NCBI RefSeq assembly: GCF_900110505.1
Contig: NZ_FODZ01000003.1
Location: forward strand, 559,975 to 623,974
Reading direction: 5' to 3'
DNA length: 64,000 nucleotides
Source: Luteibacter sp. UNC138MFCol5.1
GTDB lineage: Bacteria; Pseudomonadota; Gammaproteobacteria; Xanthomonadales; Rhodanobacteraceae
Shown piece by piece: positions 17,816 through 26,730 of the stretch. Each line of letters begins with the position of its first letter. Position 1 is the first letter of the stretch. The notes below the pieces were generated by a model. The model had not been told where the DNA came from. It did no database searches and saw nothing but the letters and a program-made list of their open reading frames with translations. The position numbers and the translations under genes are program-made.

Positions 17816-17842
17816 AAAAAAACGCGCGGGTGCCTCCGCGCG
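17816..17842 (-). terminator. Intrinsic terminator between the Gly-rich lipoprotein gene and tpsB-like gene
   Basis: Minus-strand stem CGCGCGG/CCGCGCG (17842-17823) is followed by eight Ts (the A run 17815-17822). It lies 21 bp before the tpsB-like start, so it can attenuate read-through from the upstream gene. Confidence 0.75.
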
Positions 17843-17860
17843 CGAAGGGCCCGAAGGCCG

Positions 17861-17891
17861 GGGTGGACGGCGCGGGGGGCGCCGTCCACCC
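17861..17891 (-). terminator. 13-bp perfect hairpin after the Gly-rich lipoprotein gene
   Basis: GGGTGGACGGCGC (17861-17873) pairs perfectly with GCGCCGTCCACCC (17879-17891) around a 5-nt loop, 14 bp after the stop codon. There is no T run. It could stabilise the upstream mRNA or act together with the terminator at 17816-17842. Confidence 0.55.
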
Positions 17892-17905
17892 GGGGAGCAT
17901 CGGGA

Positions 17906-19444
17906 TCAGCGGCCGCGCTTGCCGAGGATGCCCTTCAGCGGTGCGTCGCCCGCACCGCCGCCGTCCTCGGCGCTCGTCAGACCACCGACCAGCCCACCGA
18001 CCACCCCGCCGACCGTATTGGTGACGCCGGAGACCGTGCTGGCGAGACCCGCCGTCGCTCCGGTGCCGCCGGAGGTCGTCCCACCATTGATCGTCGTGAC
18101 GCCGGCGACGCCGTTGACCACGCCACTCACCGCGCCCGTCACACCCGAGAGCGCACCGCCCGAACTCACGGCCGCCGTCGCACCGTCGGCAATGCTGCCC
18201 AGGGCCGAGCCGGCGGTCGTCGTCAGCGGAGCCAGGGGCGAGAGGGCACCCGTGCCGGCACCGCTCACCGTGCCGCCAAGACCCGAGACGGTGCCGGTGA
18301 GGCCGCCGAGCGTCGTGCCCACGACATCGCCGGCGCCCGGCGCCGCCGTGCCAAGGCCACCCTGCAAACCACTGCTCAGCGAAGCGAGCGCCGTGCCGGC
18401 GCCTTCGATCGTATTGCCCAAGGGCGACGTCAGGCCGTTCGCCGCTCCGGGCACCTGCGCACTGGCGATGTTCGCGCCGAGTCCAGCCACGGCGCCGCTG
18501 AGGCCACCGACGAGACCGCCGCTCGCATTCCCGGTGGCGGCGATGAGGTTCGTCGACTGAATCGGCGAACTGCTGTCGCCCAGCGCGCTGGCGAGCGGCG
18601 TCACCGTGTCGCTCAGCGTCTGCGTCAGCGCGTTCGTGCCGTTGGACTGCAGGACGCCGTCGAGCCCCTGCCCGACCTGCGACACCACATTGCCGGTGCC
18701 GTCGACGACGTTGCCGACGAGCGAGGTGATCGGCGCGATCGGCGTGCCTTGGCCCACCGTCGGCAGAGCGCCGCCGAGGTCCTGCACGCCGTCGCCGATC
18801 TGGACGACCGCGTTGCCGAGGGAATCCGTCGTCGTGCCGACCGGATTGGTCGTGTTGCCGGTCTGGCCGAGGCCGTCGCCGACGCCGTTCCCGATCGTCG
18901 TGATGGCGCCGCCGATGCCGTCGACGGCATTGCCGAGACCCGTGCCGAGGCCCGACGTGCCGCCGAGAATCGTCGTTGCCGGAATCTGGGCCCCGACGCC
19001 CGAGACGGTGTTGCCCAGTGCCGTGATGATGTTTCCGGTGCCGGTCGCGACCGCCCCGACCGCGTTGCTCGGTGCGGGCGTGCCGCCCGTGCCACCACCA
19101 CCGCCGCCGTCGCCGCCACCGGTTCCACCGCCGTCGCCACCGCCCGTTCCGCCACCGCCGGTACCACCGCCTCCCGTGCCACCTCCGGTGCCGCCTGTAC
19201 CACCACCCGCGCCACCTGTCCCGCCGGTGCCGCCCGTACCACCGGATCCGCCACCGTCCGAGCCGCCGCCCGCACCGCCACCGCCGGTATCACCGGCGCC
19301 GCCGGGCTGAACGGTCCCGCCTGAGCCGCCGCCGGAGCGGGTAGACCCGTGCCCGCTGCATGCCGTAATGGACACCGACGCGGCGAGGATGCAACTCGCC
19401 AGGAGGGTACGCGTCAAAACCTTACCGATCGTCTGCTCGCTCAT
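17906..19444 (-). CDS. Glycine-rich repeat lipoprotein (collagen-like annotation family)
   Basis: 512 residues. The ATG at 19444 is preceded by GAGGAG at the right distance; an in-frame GTG at 19450 overlaps that SD. A signal peptide ends in a lipobox ITAC (Cys29). Residues about 35-125 are almost pure Gly with Thr/Ser/Ala (GGTGG-type repeats). Residues about 130-490 consist of many imperfect units of the kind GNxVxGxGxxL rich in Gly, Val, Thr and Asn. The end is basic (LGKRGR). Not a true Pro-rich Gly-X-Y collagen. A surface or matrix role exported with the downstream TpsB-like protein is an inference; function unknown. A perfect Clp/CRP site lies upstream. Confidence 0.75.
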   Translation of the reverse strand: MSEQTIGKVLTRTLLASCILAASVSITACSGHGSTRSGGGSGGTVQPGGAGDTGGGGAGGGSDGGGSGGTGGTGGTGGAGGGTGGTGGGTGGGGTGGGGTGGGDGGGTGGGDGGGGGGTGGTPAPSNAVGAVATGTGNIITALGNTVSGVGAQIPATTILGGTSGLGTGLGNAVDGIGGAITTIGNGVGDGLGQTGNTTNPVGTTTDSLGNAVVQIGDGVQDLGGALPTVGQGTPIAPITSLVGNVVDGTGNVVSQVGQGLDGVLQSNGTNALTQTLSDTVTPLASALGDSSSPIQSTNLIAATGNASGGLVGGLSGAVAGLGANIASAQVPGAANGLTSPLGNTIEGAGTALASLSSGLQGGLGTAAPGAGDVVGTTLGGLTGTVSGLGGTVSGAGTGALSPLAPLTTTAGSALGSIADGATAAVSSGGALSGVTGAVSGVVNGVAGVTTINGGTTSGGTGATAGLASTVSGVTNTVGGVVGGLVGGLTSAEDGGGAGDAPLKGILGKRGR

Positions 19445-19512
19445 GATCACTCCTCAGGCGTCGCACGCCTTGGGTAGTGCCCCCTGCCATTCGGGAGCCA
19501 GAAATGTCGAGT

Positions 19513-19528
19513 GTGACCCCCGTCACAC
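19513..19528. promoter_or_regulatory. Clp/CRP operator, perfect consensus
   Basis: TGTGA-CCCCCG-TCACA matches the CRP-family consensus TGTGA-N6-TCACA exactly, and the palindrome extends one base on each side. It lies about 77 bp upstream of the glycine-rich lipoprotein start codon (19444). In Xanthomonadales the CRP homologue Clp recognises this motif, and in Xanthomonas Clp binding is relieved by c-di-GMP. Confidence 0.8.
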
Positions 19529-19705
19529 CGCCGTTTTCATGAGACGCTGAGCTCCAGTGGGCAACTGCGCAAAAGCGGCATGACAGCCGGCTTCCGACAT
19601 GCAATTTCGGCCGGTTCTTTACATTTCTTCGATAGTGATTGCGAGGGGCTCGACGGCGCGTCGAGATTGCATCACGGCGGTATCGCCGTCAGTGTTCTGA
19701 CAGGC

Positions 19706-19736
19706 AAAAAAAAACCCGCTGGCCGGGCCAGCGGGT
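19706..19736 (-). terminator. Terminator of the chemotaxis operon
   Basis: The stem CCCGCTGGCC (19715-19724) / GGCCAGCGGG (19726-19735) is followed on the minus strand by a run of T residues (A run 19706-19713). It lies about 20 bp after the STAS gene stop and ends the cluster. Confidence 0.92.
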
Positions 19737-19756
19737 CGTCGTGCGCAGTGTGGACC

Positions 19757-20062
19757 TCAGTGCACGGTGAACAGCTTGTCGAAGCCGGCAATGCGCAGCG
19801 TGTTACGCAGTTCCGCGCCAGCGTTGACGATGCGGATTTCAGCGCGATCGCCGCCCGCATGTTCGCGCAGGAGCATCAGCATGCCCAGCGCCGAGCTGTC
19901 CATGCCGGTGACCTGCTCCAGGTCGAGCACGTAGCTGCGCGCGGGCGCGACGTCGCCCAGGCAGGCGTCGTGGAAGGCGCGGTGGATCGAGAAGTCGAAG
20001 CGCTCGCCCAGGTGAAGGGTGAGGCAGCCCTGCTCGGTGTCGTGGTGGACGTTGATGGACAT
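19757..20062 (-). CDS. STAS-domain protein (anti-sigma factor antagonist type)
   Basis: 101 residues, a single STAS domain. The phosphoacceptor loop reads TGMDSSALGMLMLL with Ser at the expected site (about residue 56-57), and VLDLEQV precedes it as in SpoIIAA-like proteins. It starts 12 bp after the MCP-like gene, is last in the chemotaxis cluster and is followed by a strong terminator. No partner anti-sigma kinase is present in the window. A role linking the cluster to a phosphorylation switch is an inference. Confidence 0.85.
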   Translation of the reverse strand: MSINVHHDTEQGCLTLHLGERFDFSIHRAFHDACLGDVAPARSYVLDLEQVTGMDSSALGMLMLLREHAGGDRAEIRIVNAGAELRNTLRIAGFDKLFTVH

Positions 20063-20074
20063 GCGTGGGCTTCC

Positions 20075-21253
20075 TCAGAACAGGTCGATGTCGCCGGCAG
20101 CCATGGACTGCTGGAGGGCCGGGCCACGCGAGCGCAGACGGGCGCGCTCGCGCTGCTCGGCGAGACGGGAGCGGACGCGCTGGGCGCGGGCACCGAGCTC
20201 GGCCGCGTCGGACGGCGCGCAGGCCAGTTCCTCGATGTCGCGCGTGCAGTCCGCGGTGATCTCCTGCAGCTCGACCAGGCGCGACCGCGTCTGGTGCAAC
20301 AGCTGGCTGAGGATGTCCTCGAACTGCAGCGAGCGGATCGTCGTGGAAACGTCGTTGCCCAGGCCGCGGTTGATCGTGGCGGCTTCGTCGGCGGCGGCGC
20401 TGGTGCGCGCGTTCGATTCGGTGATCGTCGACATCATCGCGTCGATGCCGCCCTTGGCGGAGAGCGCCACGTTCATGTCCTGCGAGGCCATGTGGCCGAC
20501 CAGCTCGCGCAGCTGCTCCATCGCGGTGCGCGAGCGCTCCACGTGCGTGCCGATCTTCTCGTTGAACTGGTTGCTGTGCTGCGCCAGGTTGCGGATCTCG
20601 CCGGCGACGACCGCGAAACCGCGACCGGACTCGCCGGCACGCGCCGCTTCGATCGCCGCGTTCAGCGCCAGCAGGTTGGTTTCCTCGGCGATGGTGTTCA
20701 CGTTCTTCAGCAGGGCGAACACGGCGTCCATTTCCTTCGCCATGCCGTCGATGCGATAGACGATGCGCAGGCTCTCGCGCGAGAGCTGCACGATCAGGCC
20801 GACGAAGTGCTCGAGCAGGCCGGCGGTGCGGTCGGCGAAGTCCTGCACCGAGATGCCCTTGCCACCGCCTTCGATGATCTCGCTGAGCAGCTTCTGCTGC
20901 TTGCCGGTCTTCTGCGACAGGCCATTGAAGCCGCCGCCCAGTTCGGCGACCGCGTCGCGCAGCAGGTCGAGCGCCTGGTTAAGTTCACGGCTGGCATGAC
21001 CGAGTTCGTCGACGATCGCGCTGCGCACGTCTTCCATGGCTTCGCGCACCGAGGCCTCGTCGCTGGTGGCGCTGCTGAGCACCACTTCGACGTCGGGCAG
21101 GCGTGCCGGGCGCAGCCCGATCGCGATCCACGTCGCCGTCAGCAGGGCCACGACCACGGGGGCGACCCAGGCGGCGTGGAACACGAGGACAACGACGAGG
21201 GCGACCGCGCTGGCGGCGAATCCCACGATGCGTTCGTTTTTCGGAATCGACAT
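20075..21253 (-). CDS. MCP-like signalling protein without a periplasmic sensor domain
   Basis: 392 residues. Two adjacent membrane helices (about 10-45) leave almost no periplasmic loop. A coiled-coil region and a methyl-accepting signalling domain follow; the hairpin tip reads [20 protein letters not shown] then [16 protein letters not shown], where classical MCPs have AxQTN. There is no obvious HAMP or sensor domain. The C-terminus (GDIDLF) lacks the WxxF CheR-tethering pentapeptide. It sits between cheB and a STAS gene, 17 bp from cheB, so it may sense an internal signal or act as a scaffold in the same array. Confidence 0.8.
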   Translation of the reverse strand: MSIPKNERIVGFAASAVALVVVLVFHAAWVAPVVVALLTATWIAIGLRPARLPDVEVVLSSATSDEASVREAMEDVRSAIVDELGHASRELNQALDLLRDAVAELGGGFNGLSQKTGKQQKLLSEIIEGGGKGISVQDFADRTAGLLEHFVGLIVQLSRESLRIVYRIDGMAKEMDAVFALLKNVNTIAEETNLLALNAAIEAARAGESGRGFAVVAGEIRNLAQHSNQFNEKIGTHVERSRTAMEQLRELVGHMASQDMNVALSAKGGIDAMMSTITESNARTSAAADEAATINRGLGNDVSTTIRSLQFEDILSQLLHQTRSRLVELQEITADCTRDIEELACAPSDAAELGARAQRVRSRLAEQRERARLRSRGPALQQSMAAGDIDLF

Positions 21254-21270
21254 GATGACGTCTCGAGAGT

Positions 21271-22368
21271 TCAGGTACCGACGCGCGCGGCGACGGACAC
21301 GGGAGTGTGGGCAAGCGCGAGCAGGCGCGCGGCGATGGCGTCGAGCGGCAACATCTCGCCGGCGGCGCCGGCCTTCCAGGCGGCACCCGGCATGCCCCAG
21401 ACGACGGAGCTGGCTTCGTCCTGCACGAGCGTGGGCGCGCCGACTTCCTTCAGTTCGCCGAGGCCGCGCGCACCGTCGTCGCCCATGCCGGTGAGCAGGC
21501 ATCCGATGGTCGCCGCGCCGACACTGGCGGCCATCGAGCGGAAGAGGACGTCGACCGCGGGCTTGTGCCGGTTGACCGGCGGGCCGTCGTGCAGGCGGCA
21601 GACATGACGTGCGCCGTCCCACATCACCAGCAGATGCTGGCTGCCGGGGGCGATATAGGCGTGACCCGCCTGGATCGGCTGGCCGTCGCGCGCTTCGCAG
21701 ACGCGCATCGCGGAGCAGGCGTCCATGCGCGCCGCGAACGGACCGCTGAAGGCGGCGGGGATGTGCTGGGTGATGACGATCGGCGGCGCGGTGGGCGGCA
21801 TGGCCTCGAGGACGACGCGGATGGCCTCCGTGCCGCCCGTGGAGGCGCCGATGGCGATGATGCGCGTGCCGCCGCGGGTGCCCGCGCTCTGGGCGCGCGG
21901 AAGCACGGCATCGGCGGAAAGGCGTGGCGCGACATCCAGTTTTGTCACCGCGCTGCGCTCGCGCGGCTTCGCGCCGGCGGCGAGGCGCACCTTGGCGCAG
22001 ATCTCCGGCGCGTGCTCCATGAACGTGTTGGCCAGATCGGCCGCCGGCTTCGTGAAGAAATCGACCGCGCCCAGTTCGAGGGCGCGGAGCGTGACGTCGG
22101 CGCCGCGCTCGGTCAGCGTGGACACCATCACCACGGGCATCGGGCGCAGCCGCATGAGGTTCTCGAGGAACGTCAGGCCGTCCATGCGCGGCATTTCGAC
22201 GTCCAGCGTGAGGACGTCCGGGTTGAGCTGCTTGATCTTGTCGCGCGCGATCAGCGGATCGGCCGCGGTGCCCACGACCTCGATGCCCGGATCGGACCCG
22301 AGCATGGTCGACAGCACCTTTCGCACCAGCGCGGAGTCGTCGACGATGAGAACGCGTACTTTCTGCAT
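21271..22368 (-). CDS. cheB: Chemotaxis protein-glutamate methylesterase CheB
   Basis: 365 residues. The N-terminal receiver domain has [10 protein letters not shown] and phospho-acceptor Asp56 in [12 protein letters not shown]. After a linker (about 130-170) comes the methylesterase domain with Ser of [10 protein letters not shown], His of [10 protein letters not shown] and Asp of GMGDDGARG. CheB removes methyl groups from, and deamidates, chemoreceptors when phosphorylated by CheA, giving adaptation. The start at 22368 gives the standard receiver N-terminus. It follows cheD by 84 bp in the same direction. Confidence 0.97.
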   Translation of the reverse strand: MQKVRVLIVDDSALVRKVLSTMLGSDPGIEVVGTAADPLIARDKIKQLNPDVLTLDVEMPRMDGLTFLENLMRLRPMPVVMVSTLTERGADVTLRALELGAVDFFTKPAADLANTFMEHAPEICAKVRLAAGAKPRERSAVTKLDVAPRLSADAVLPRAQSAGTRGGTRIIAIGASTGGTEAIRVVLEAMPPTAPPIVITQHIPAAFSGPFAARMDACSAMRVCEARDGQPIQAGHAYIAPGSQHLLVMWDGARHVCRLHDGPPVNRHKPAVDVLFRSMAASVGAATIGCLLTGMGDDGARGLGELKEVGAPTLVQDEASSVVWGMPGAAWKAGAAGEMLPLDAIAARLLALAHTPVSVAARVGT

Positions 22369-22452
22369 GGGCTCTTGCAACTCGGGTGGCGGGACGTCCC
22401 TGTCGGCGAACCGACCGGATGGTTTCACTGGGCGGACTTCCGACGGGACGCG

Positions 22453-23112
22453 TCAGAAAAGTTCCACCTCTCCCTTTATCGGATCGTCGGCCAATCGCTT
22501 GAGGTATCGTTTCTCGCGATCGGCCAGGCTGTGGTCGTGCATGGCCCGCAGCTGGCGCACCCGTACCTTGCCGCTGACCGGGAAGAACTGGACCTGGCGC
22601 GGGTAGATGTCGCCGACGTCCGCCGCGCAGAGCTTCAGCTTCTCCGTGGCGATGTACCGCTGCACGAAGGCGATGTTGCGCTGGCCGATGTCGGTCATGG
22701 TGGCGAGGACGCGCCCTCCCCCGAAGATCTTCACTTCCAGGTCGTCGCGACGACCGCCCGCCTTGAGGATCGCGTTGATCAGCTGCTCCATGGCGTCGTT
22801 GCCATAGCGCGCCGCGCGACCGATCGTGGAGCTCCAGCTGTCGCGCTCGCCGGCGGGTTCCGGCAGCATGAAATGGTTCATGCCGCCGATGCGCCGGCGC
22901 GCGTCGCGGACGCAGGCCGACACGCACGAGCCGAGCACCGTGGAGATCATCTCCTCCTGCGTGCTGACGTAGTACTCGCCCGGCAGGATCTTGACCGTGA
23001 CCACTTCCTGGGCGGGATCCCAGAAACGGCGGACGTGCTCGAAGCCGGGCAGCACGCTCTTGGGATCGAAGCCCGCGAAAGTGCGCGGCTGTGCCGCGAA
23101 CGCGTCGCTCAT
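22453..23112 (-). CDS. cheD: Chemoreceptor glutamine deamidase CheD
   Basis: 219 residues. The catalytic Cys lies in LGSCVSACV, the catalytic His in GGMNHFMLP, and FGGG completes the fold motif. It has an N-terminal extension of about 40 residues before the core ([11 protein letters not shown]). CheD deamidates specific Gln residues of MCPs and in some species interacts with CheC. No cheC is present here. The start overlaps the end of cheR by 4 bp, indicating translational coupling. Confidence 0.95.
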   Translation of the reverse strand: MSDAFAAQPRTFAGFDPKSVLPGFEHVRRFWDPAQEVVTVKILPGEYYVSTQEEMISTVLGSCVSACVRDARRRIGGMNHFMLPEPAGERDSWSSTIGRAARYGNDAMEQLINAILKAGGRRDDLEVKIFGGGRVLATMTDIGQRNIAFVQRYIATEKLKLCAADVGDIYPRQVQFFPVSGKVRVRQLRAMHDHSLADREKRYLKRLADDPIKGEVELF

Positions 23113-23978
23113 GGCCGCTTCCGGTAGACGGTGCGGCCGATCAGGTCGAAATCGTCGGACAGGCCGTACATCGATTCGGAGTGGCCGAGGAACAGGTAGC
23201 CGCGATCTTCCAGCTTGCCCGCGTAACGGGCGAACAGGCGCTGCTTGGTCGGTTTGTCGAAGTAGATGACCACGTTACGGCAGAAGATGGCGTCGAACCG
23301 GCCCTGCATGGGCCAGTCGTGGAGAAGGTTGAGCGGCTGGATCGTCACCAGCTCGCGCAGGCGCGGGTGCACCTGCACGAAGCCGTCGAACGAGCCTTCG
23401 CCGCGCAGGAACCAGCGCTTGCGCCGCGCGTCGCTCACGCCGCCGAGCCGATCGATCGGATAGACGCCCTTGCGCGCCGCCGCCAGCGCCTGCGGCGAGA
23501 GGTCGGTCGCGAGGATCTTCGCGTCGATGCCCGCGCCGCTGCGTTCCAGCGCCTCGGCGAGCACCATCGCGATGGCGTAGGGTTCCTCGCCCGTGGAGCA
23601 GCCCGCCGACCAGATGCGCAGACGACCGCCGCGTTTTTCTTCGAGCCAGCGCGGCAGGAGTTCGTCGACCAGCAGGTCGTAATGGTGCATCTCGCGGAAG
23701 AACGACGTCACGTTCGTGCTGATGCAGCTGGCCAGCTCGCCCAGTTCCGCGTCCGGATCGCGGCGCAACAGGTCGCAGTAGTCGGCGAACCCGGCCAGCC
23801 CCAGCGCGCGCAGCCGACGGAGCAGGCGACCCTGGACCAGCTGCCGTTTGTGGTCGCCCAGCGAGATGCCGCAGTGCTGGAGCACGAATTCGCGCAGGAA
23901 CGCGAACTCGGCTTCACCCAGGCTCGGTCCCGCGCCCGCCAGACCGGCGGCATCGCCGTTGTCGACGAGCGCGTTCAT
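23109..23978 (-). CDS. cheR: Chemoreceptor methyltransferase CheR
   Basis: 289 residues. The N-terminal all-alpha domain ([20 protein letters not shown]) precedes a SAM-dependent methyltransferase domain with [17 protein letters not shown] (SAM binding) and [13 protein letters not shown]. The Tyr/Arg-rich SNVTSFFRE-type motif appears as [10 protein letters not shown]. CheR methylates glutamates of the MCPs encoded in the same cluster. It starts 3 bp from the MCP stop and overlaps cheD by 4 bp. Confidence 0.97.
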   Translation of the reverse strand: MNALVDNGDAAGLAGAGPSLGEAEFAFLREFVLQHCGISLGDHKRQLVQGRLLRRLRALGLAGFADYCDLLRRDPDAELGELASCISTNVTSFFREMHHYDLLVDELLPRWLEEKRGGRLRIWSAGCSTGEEPYAIAMVLAEALERSGAGIDAKILATDLSPQALAAARKGVYPIDRLGGVSDARRKRWFLRGEGSFDGFVQVHPRLRELVTIQPLNLLHDWPMQGRFDAIFCRNVVIYFDKPTKQRLFARYAGKLEDRGYLFLGHSESMYGLSDDFDLIGRTVYRKRP

Positions 23979-23981
23979 CGA

Positions 23982-25700
23982 TCAGAACTCCTTCCACACC
24001 CCGGCGTCGGCCGACTCGGCGACCGGACGCGGAGCGCGCGGCGCCGGTGCGCTGCGGACGGCGGCGAACACGGTTTCCATTTCTTCCTGCGCGGCGTCCT
24101 TGCGCGGCGCGCGCGCCGTCGTCGCACCCGCCGCCTGGCCGGTGATCTGGAAGAACGCGACCTGGCGGCTGAGTTCGGTCGCCTGCTCGTGCATGGCACG
24201 GGCGGCGGCCGCCGATTCTTCCACCAGCGCGGCGTTCTGCTGGGTCATCTCGTCCATCTGCAGCACGGCGTGGTTGACCTGGTCGATGCCGGCCGACTGC
24301 TCGGAGCTGGCGGCGGCGATCTCGGCGACGATGTCGGTCACCTTCTTGACGCTGTCCACGATCTCGGCGAGCGCCTTGCCCGACTGGTCGACCAGCTCGG
24401 AACCGGCGGCGACCTTGCTGGCGCTGTCGTTGATGAGGCCCTTGATCTCCTTCGCGGCACCCGCCGAACGCTGCGCGAGATTGCGCACCTCGGTGGCGAC
24501 GACCGCGAAGCCGCGGCCCTGCTCGCCGGCGCGGGCGGCTTCGACGGCCGCGTTGAGCGCCAGCAGGTTCGTCTGGAAGGCGATCTCGTCGATGAGGCTG
24601 ACGATGTCGGAAATCTTCTTGCTGGAGGTGTTGATCTCGCGCATGGCGACGACCGTCTGCGCGACGACTTCGCCGCCGCGCTCGGCCTGTTCACGCGCAC
24701 CGCGGGCGAGCTGGTTGGCGTGGCTGGCGTTCTCGGCGTTCTGCTTCACGGTGGAGGTCATTTCCTCCATCGACGACGCGGTTTCCTCGAGACTGGAGGC
24801 CTGCTCCTGCGTGCGCTGCGAGAGGTCGTCGTTGCCACGCGAGATCTGCTGCGCTGCGGTGCTGACGGAGCCGGCGCCATGGCGCACTTCCGAGACGATG
24901 GCGCTGAGACGCTCGTCCATCGCGCGGAACGCGCCCTGCAGCTGGCCGAGCTCGTCGCTGCGCGTGACCTGCACGTCGTGGCCCAGCTTGCCCTCGGCGA
25001 TGAGGTGCGCGACGGAGACGGCGTGCGAAAGCGTGCGGATGATCGAGCGGACCACGAGCGCGGCGATCAGCAGGCAGACCACGAGGCCCACACCGAGCGA
25101 GACGATGCTGATGGCGCGGATCGTCTTGTACTGCGCGGTCTCCTTCGCGAAGATCGCGGCCGCTTCGTCGCGCTTGGCCTCGACGAGCTTGCTCAGCTGC
25201 GACTGACGATCCATGAGCAGCGGGCGCACCTGCAGCTCGAGCACGTCGGTCGCGCCCTGGTCACCCTGGTTCAGGGCGTCCACCATGTCGGCCTTGGCCT
25301 GGGCGTAGTCGTCGTTGGTCGCCTGCCATTTCTCGTAGAGCTTCTTGATGTCGGCCGACATCGGCACCTTGAGGAACTCGGCCTTCGTGGCGTCGAGCTC
25401 GGCCTGAAACTTCTGGAATTCGGCGACCTTCTGCTTCACCTGATCGGCATTGCCGACCTTGGCCGCGCCCTCGCCCAGCACCACGAACGACATCAGCGAG
25501 CTGGTGTTGATGCGGGCGAGCATTTCCGACGGGACGAGTTCTTCTTCGTAGACCTGACGCATGCCTTCGTTCTGGTAATGCATGGCGCCGAGACCGACGG
25601 CCGCGCCGCCCAGGAGCATGAGCGTGAGCAGGCCGAGCACGCCATACAGGCGGCCACGTACGGTCATCGCGGGGAGCTTGAACTTGAACTTCTTCATCAC
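23982..25700 (-). CDS. Methyl-accepting chemotaxis protein
   Basis: 572 residues. Membrane helices lie at about 18-40 and 192-215 around a periplasmic four-helix-bundle-type ligand domain. HAMP occupies about 215-270, and the signalling domain follows with the tip [20 protein letters not shown] and flanking methylation helices rich in Glu/Gln. The protein ends in VWKEF, an xWxxF pentapeptide like the NWETF tether that recruits CheR and CheB in high-abundance receptors, which fits its position directly before cheR. Ligand not predictable. Confidence 0.95.
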   Translation of the reverse strand: MMKKFKFKLPAMTVRGRLYGVLGLLTLMLLGGAAVGLGAMHYQNEGMRQVYEEELVPSEMLARINTSSLMSFVVLGEGAAKVGNADQVKQKVAEFQKFQAELDATKAEFLKVPMSADIKKLYEKWQATNDDYAQAKADMVDALNQGDQGATDVLELQVRPLLMDRQSQLSKLVEAKRDEAAAIFAKETAQYKTIRAISIVSLGVGLVVCLLIAALVVRSIIRTLSHAVSVAHLIAEGKLGHDVQVTRSDELGQLQGAFRAMDERLSAIVSEVRHGAGSVSTAAQQISRGNDDLSQRTQEQASSLEETASSMEEMTSTVKQNAENASHANQLARGAREQAERGGEVVAQTVVAMREINTSSKKISDIVSLIDEIAFQTNLLALNAAVEAARAGEQGRGFAVVATEVRNLAQRSAGAAKEIKGLINDSASKVAAGSELVDQSGKALAEIVDSVKKVTDIVAEIAAASSEQSAGIDQVNHAVLQMDEMTQQNAALVEESAAAARAMHEQATELSRQVAFFQITGQAAGATTARAPRKDAAQEEMETVFAAVRSAPAPRAPRPVAESADAGVWKEF

Positions 25701-25718
25701 GATTCCAATCGACAGGCG

Positions 25719-26234
25719 TCAGGCGACGGCTTTGACTTCGGGAGAGGCGAGGGCCGCCTCGAGCATCTGCGCATCCTGCGGCTGGAGAAGGCGATCGACG
25801 TCGAGCAGGAGCACCATGCGCTCGCCCACGGACGTCAGGCCCTTGAGGTATTCGGTATCGACGGTGGTGCCCATGTCCGGCACCGGACGGACGGCGCCGG
25901 GCAGGACCTCGACCACGTCGGAAACGGCGTCCACCACCACGCCGAACTGGCGGCCGGCGACCATCACGATCACGCAGACGGTGGTCGCGGTGTACTCCTC
26001 GCGCGCCAGGCCGAAGCGCAGGCGGAGGTCGAGCACGGGGACGATGGCGCCACGCAGGTTGAGGACGCCCAGCACGTAGGACGGCGCCTGGGGAATGCGG
26101 GTGACCGGGGTCCAGCCACGGATCTCGCGGACCGCGAGGATGTCGACCCCGTATTCCTCGTTTCCGAGGTTCACGGTCAGGTACTGCGCGGCCTCGGCGG
26201 TCGCGTCGATGGCGCTGTTGACTGGCTGGTTCAT
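25719..26234 (-). CDS. cheW: Chemotaxis coupling protein CheW
   Basis: 171 residues. The CheW beta-barrel is visible from YLTVNLGNEEYGVDI through VREIRGW, PSYVLGVLNLRGAIVPVLDLR and VVVDAVSDVVEVLPG. CheW bridges receptors to CheA. It is separated from cheA by about 500 bp of REP repeats but carries its own FliA-type promoter, so cheW-mcp-cheR-cheD-cheB can be expressed independently of the cheY-cheA part. Confidence 0.96.
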   Translation of the reverse strand: MNQPVNSAIDATAEAAQYLTVNLGNEEYGVDILAVREIRGWTPVTRIPQAPSYVLGVLNLRGAIVPVLDLRLRFGLAREEYTATTVCVIVMVAGRQFGVVVDAVSDVVEVLPGAVRPVPDMGTTVDTEYLKGLTSVGERMVLLLDVDRLLQPQDAQMLEAALASPEVKAVA

Positions 26235-26283
26235 GTCTTTCCCACGGCGGATCAGAGCGGCGGTGTAACCCCTTACCTGTGGG

Positions 26284-26310
26284 GTATCGGCCGCGGCAGG
26301 CCGGACTTGA
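26284..26310 (-). promoter_or_regulatory. Sigma-28 (FliA) promoter of cheW-mcp-cheR-cheD-cheB
   Basis: Minus strand: TCAAGTCC (26310-26303), an 11-bp spacer, then GCCGATAC (26291-26284). The FliA consensus is TAAAGTTT-N11-GCCGATAA, and pseudomonad sites commonly begin TCAAG. It lies about 50 bp upstream of the cheW start and just clear of the REP block. Confidence 0.75.
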
Positions 26311-26346
26311 GGAGTAATCTCAATGGCAGGGCGCCAGCGACTCGCT

Positions 26347-26671
26347 GTGGGAGCGGACCTGGCCGGGGCCGTGCCTAGGACAACCGTGAAGCCGCTGACT
26401 CCTGTGGGAGCGGACCTGGCCGCGACTGCTCTTGGCGAAGCGCCGCAGGACCTGTTGCTTTCGGCGAGAAGCTGTCGCGGCCAGGTCCGCTCCTACGACA
26501 GCCGCGGGGCCTGTTGCTTCCGGCGATGAGCTGGTCGGGACTTTGCCTCGGACAACCGCGGAGCCGTTGATTTCTGTGGGAGCGGACCTGGCCGCGACTG
26601 CTTTTGGCGAAGAGCCGCAGGGCCTGTTGCTTCCGGCGAGAAGCTGTCGCGGCCAGGGCCGCTCCCACAAC
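26347..26671. repeat. REP-like cluster, family B, duplicated block
   Basis: GTGGGAGCGGACCTGGCCG heads occur at 26347, 26404 and 26576. Inverted partners end at about 26495 (GTCCGCTCCTAC) and 26671 (GGCCGCTCCCAC). The unit beginning at 26404 and the one at 26576 are near-copies with a 172-bp period, including non-REP sequence (GACAACCG ... CCTGTTGCTT), so a larger segment was duplicated. It occupies most of the 496-bp cheW-cheA gap; no gene is seen there. Confidence 0.85.
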
Positions 26672-26730
26672 AGCCGCGGCGGCTGACACTTCCGGCGAAA
26701 AGCGGTGGTGGCCGGGGCCGCCTTGCGCGA

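Noticed and set aside
19072-19344. Plus-strand His/Arg-rich or Pro-rich ORFs opposite the Gly-rich lipoprotein
   Set aside because: They are reverse readings of GGC/ACC repeats; the minus frame has the signal peptide, lipobox and ribosome-binding site.
17906-19444. Genuine collagen-like (Gly-X-Y) protein
   Set aside because: Glycine occurs in GG runs and longer irregular units with hardly any proline in the Gly tract, so a triple helix is not supported.
23091-26378. Very long antisense open frame (over 1000 codons) opposite cheR/mcp/cheW
   Set aside because: It is the out-of-frame shadow of strongly conserved chemotaxis genes in GC-rich DNA; the translation is His/Arg/Ala-rich without any family motif. 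The same applies to long antisense frames over mutS, htpG, cheA, pheT, thrS and recBC.
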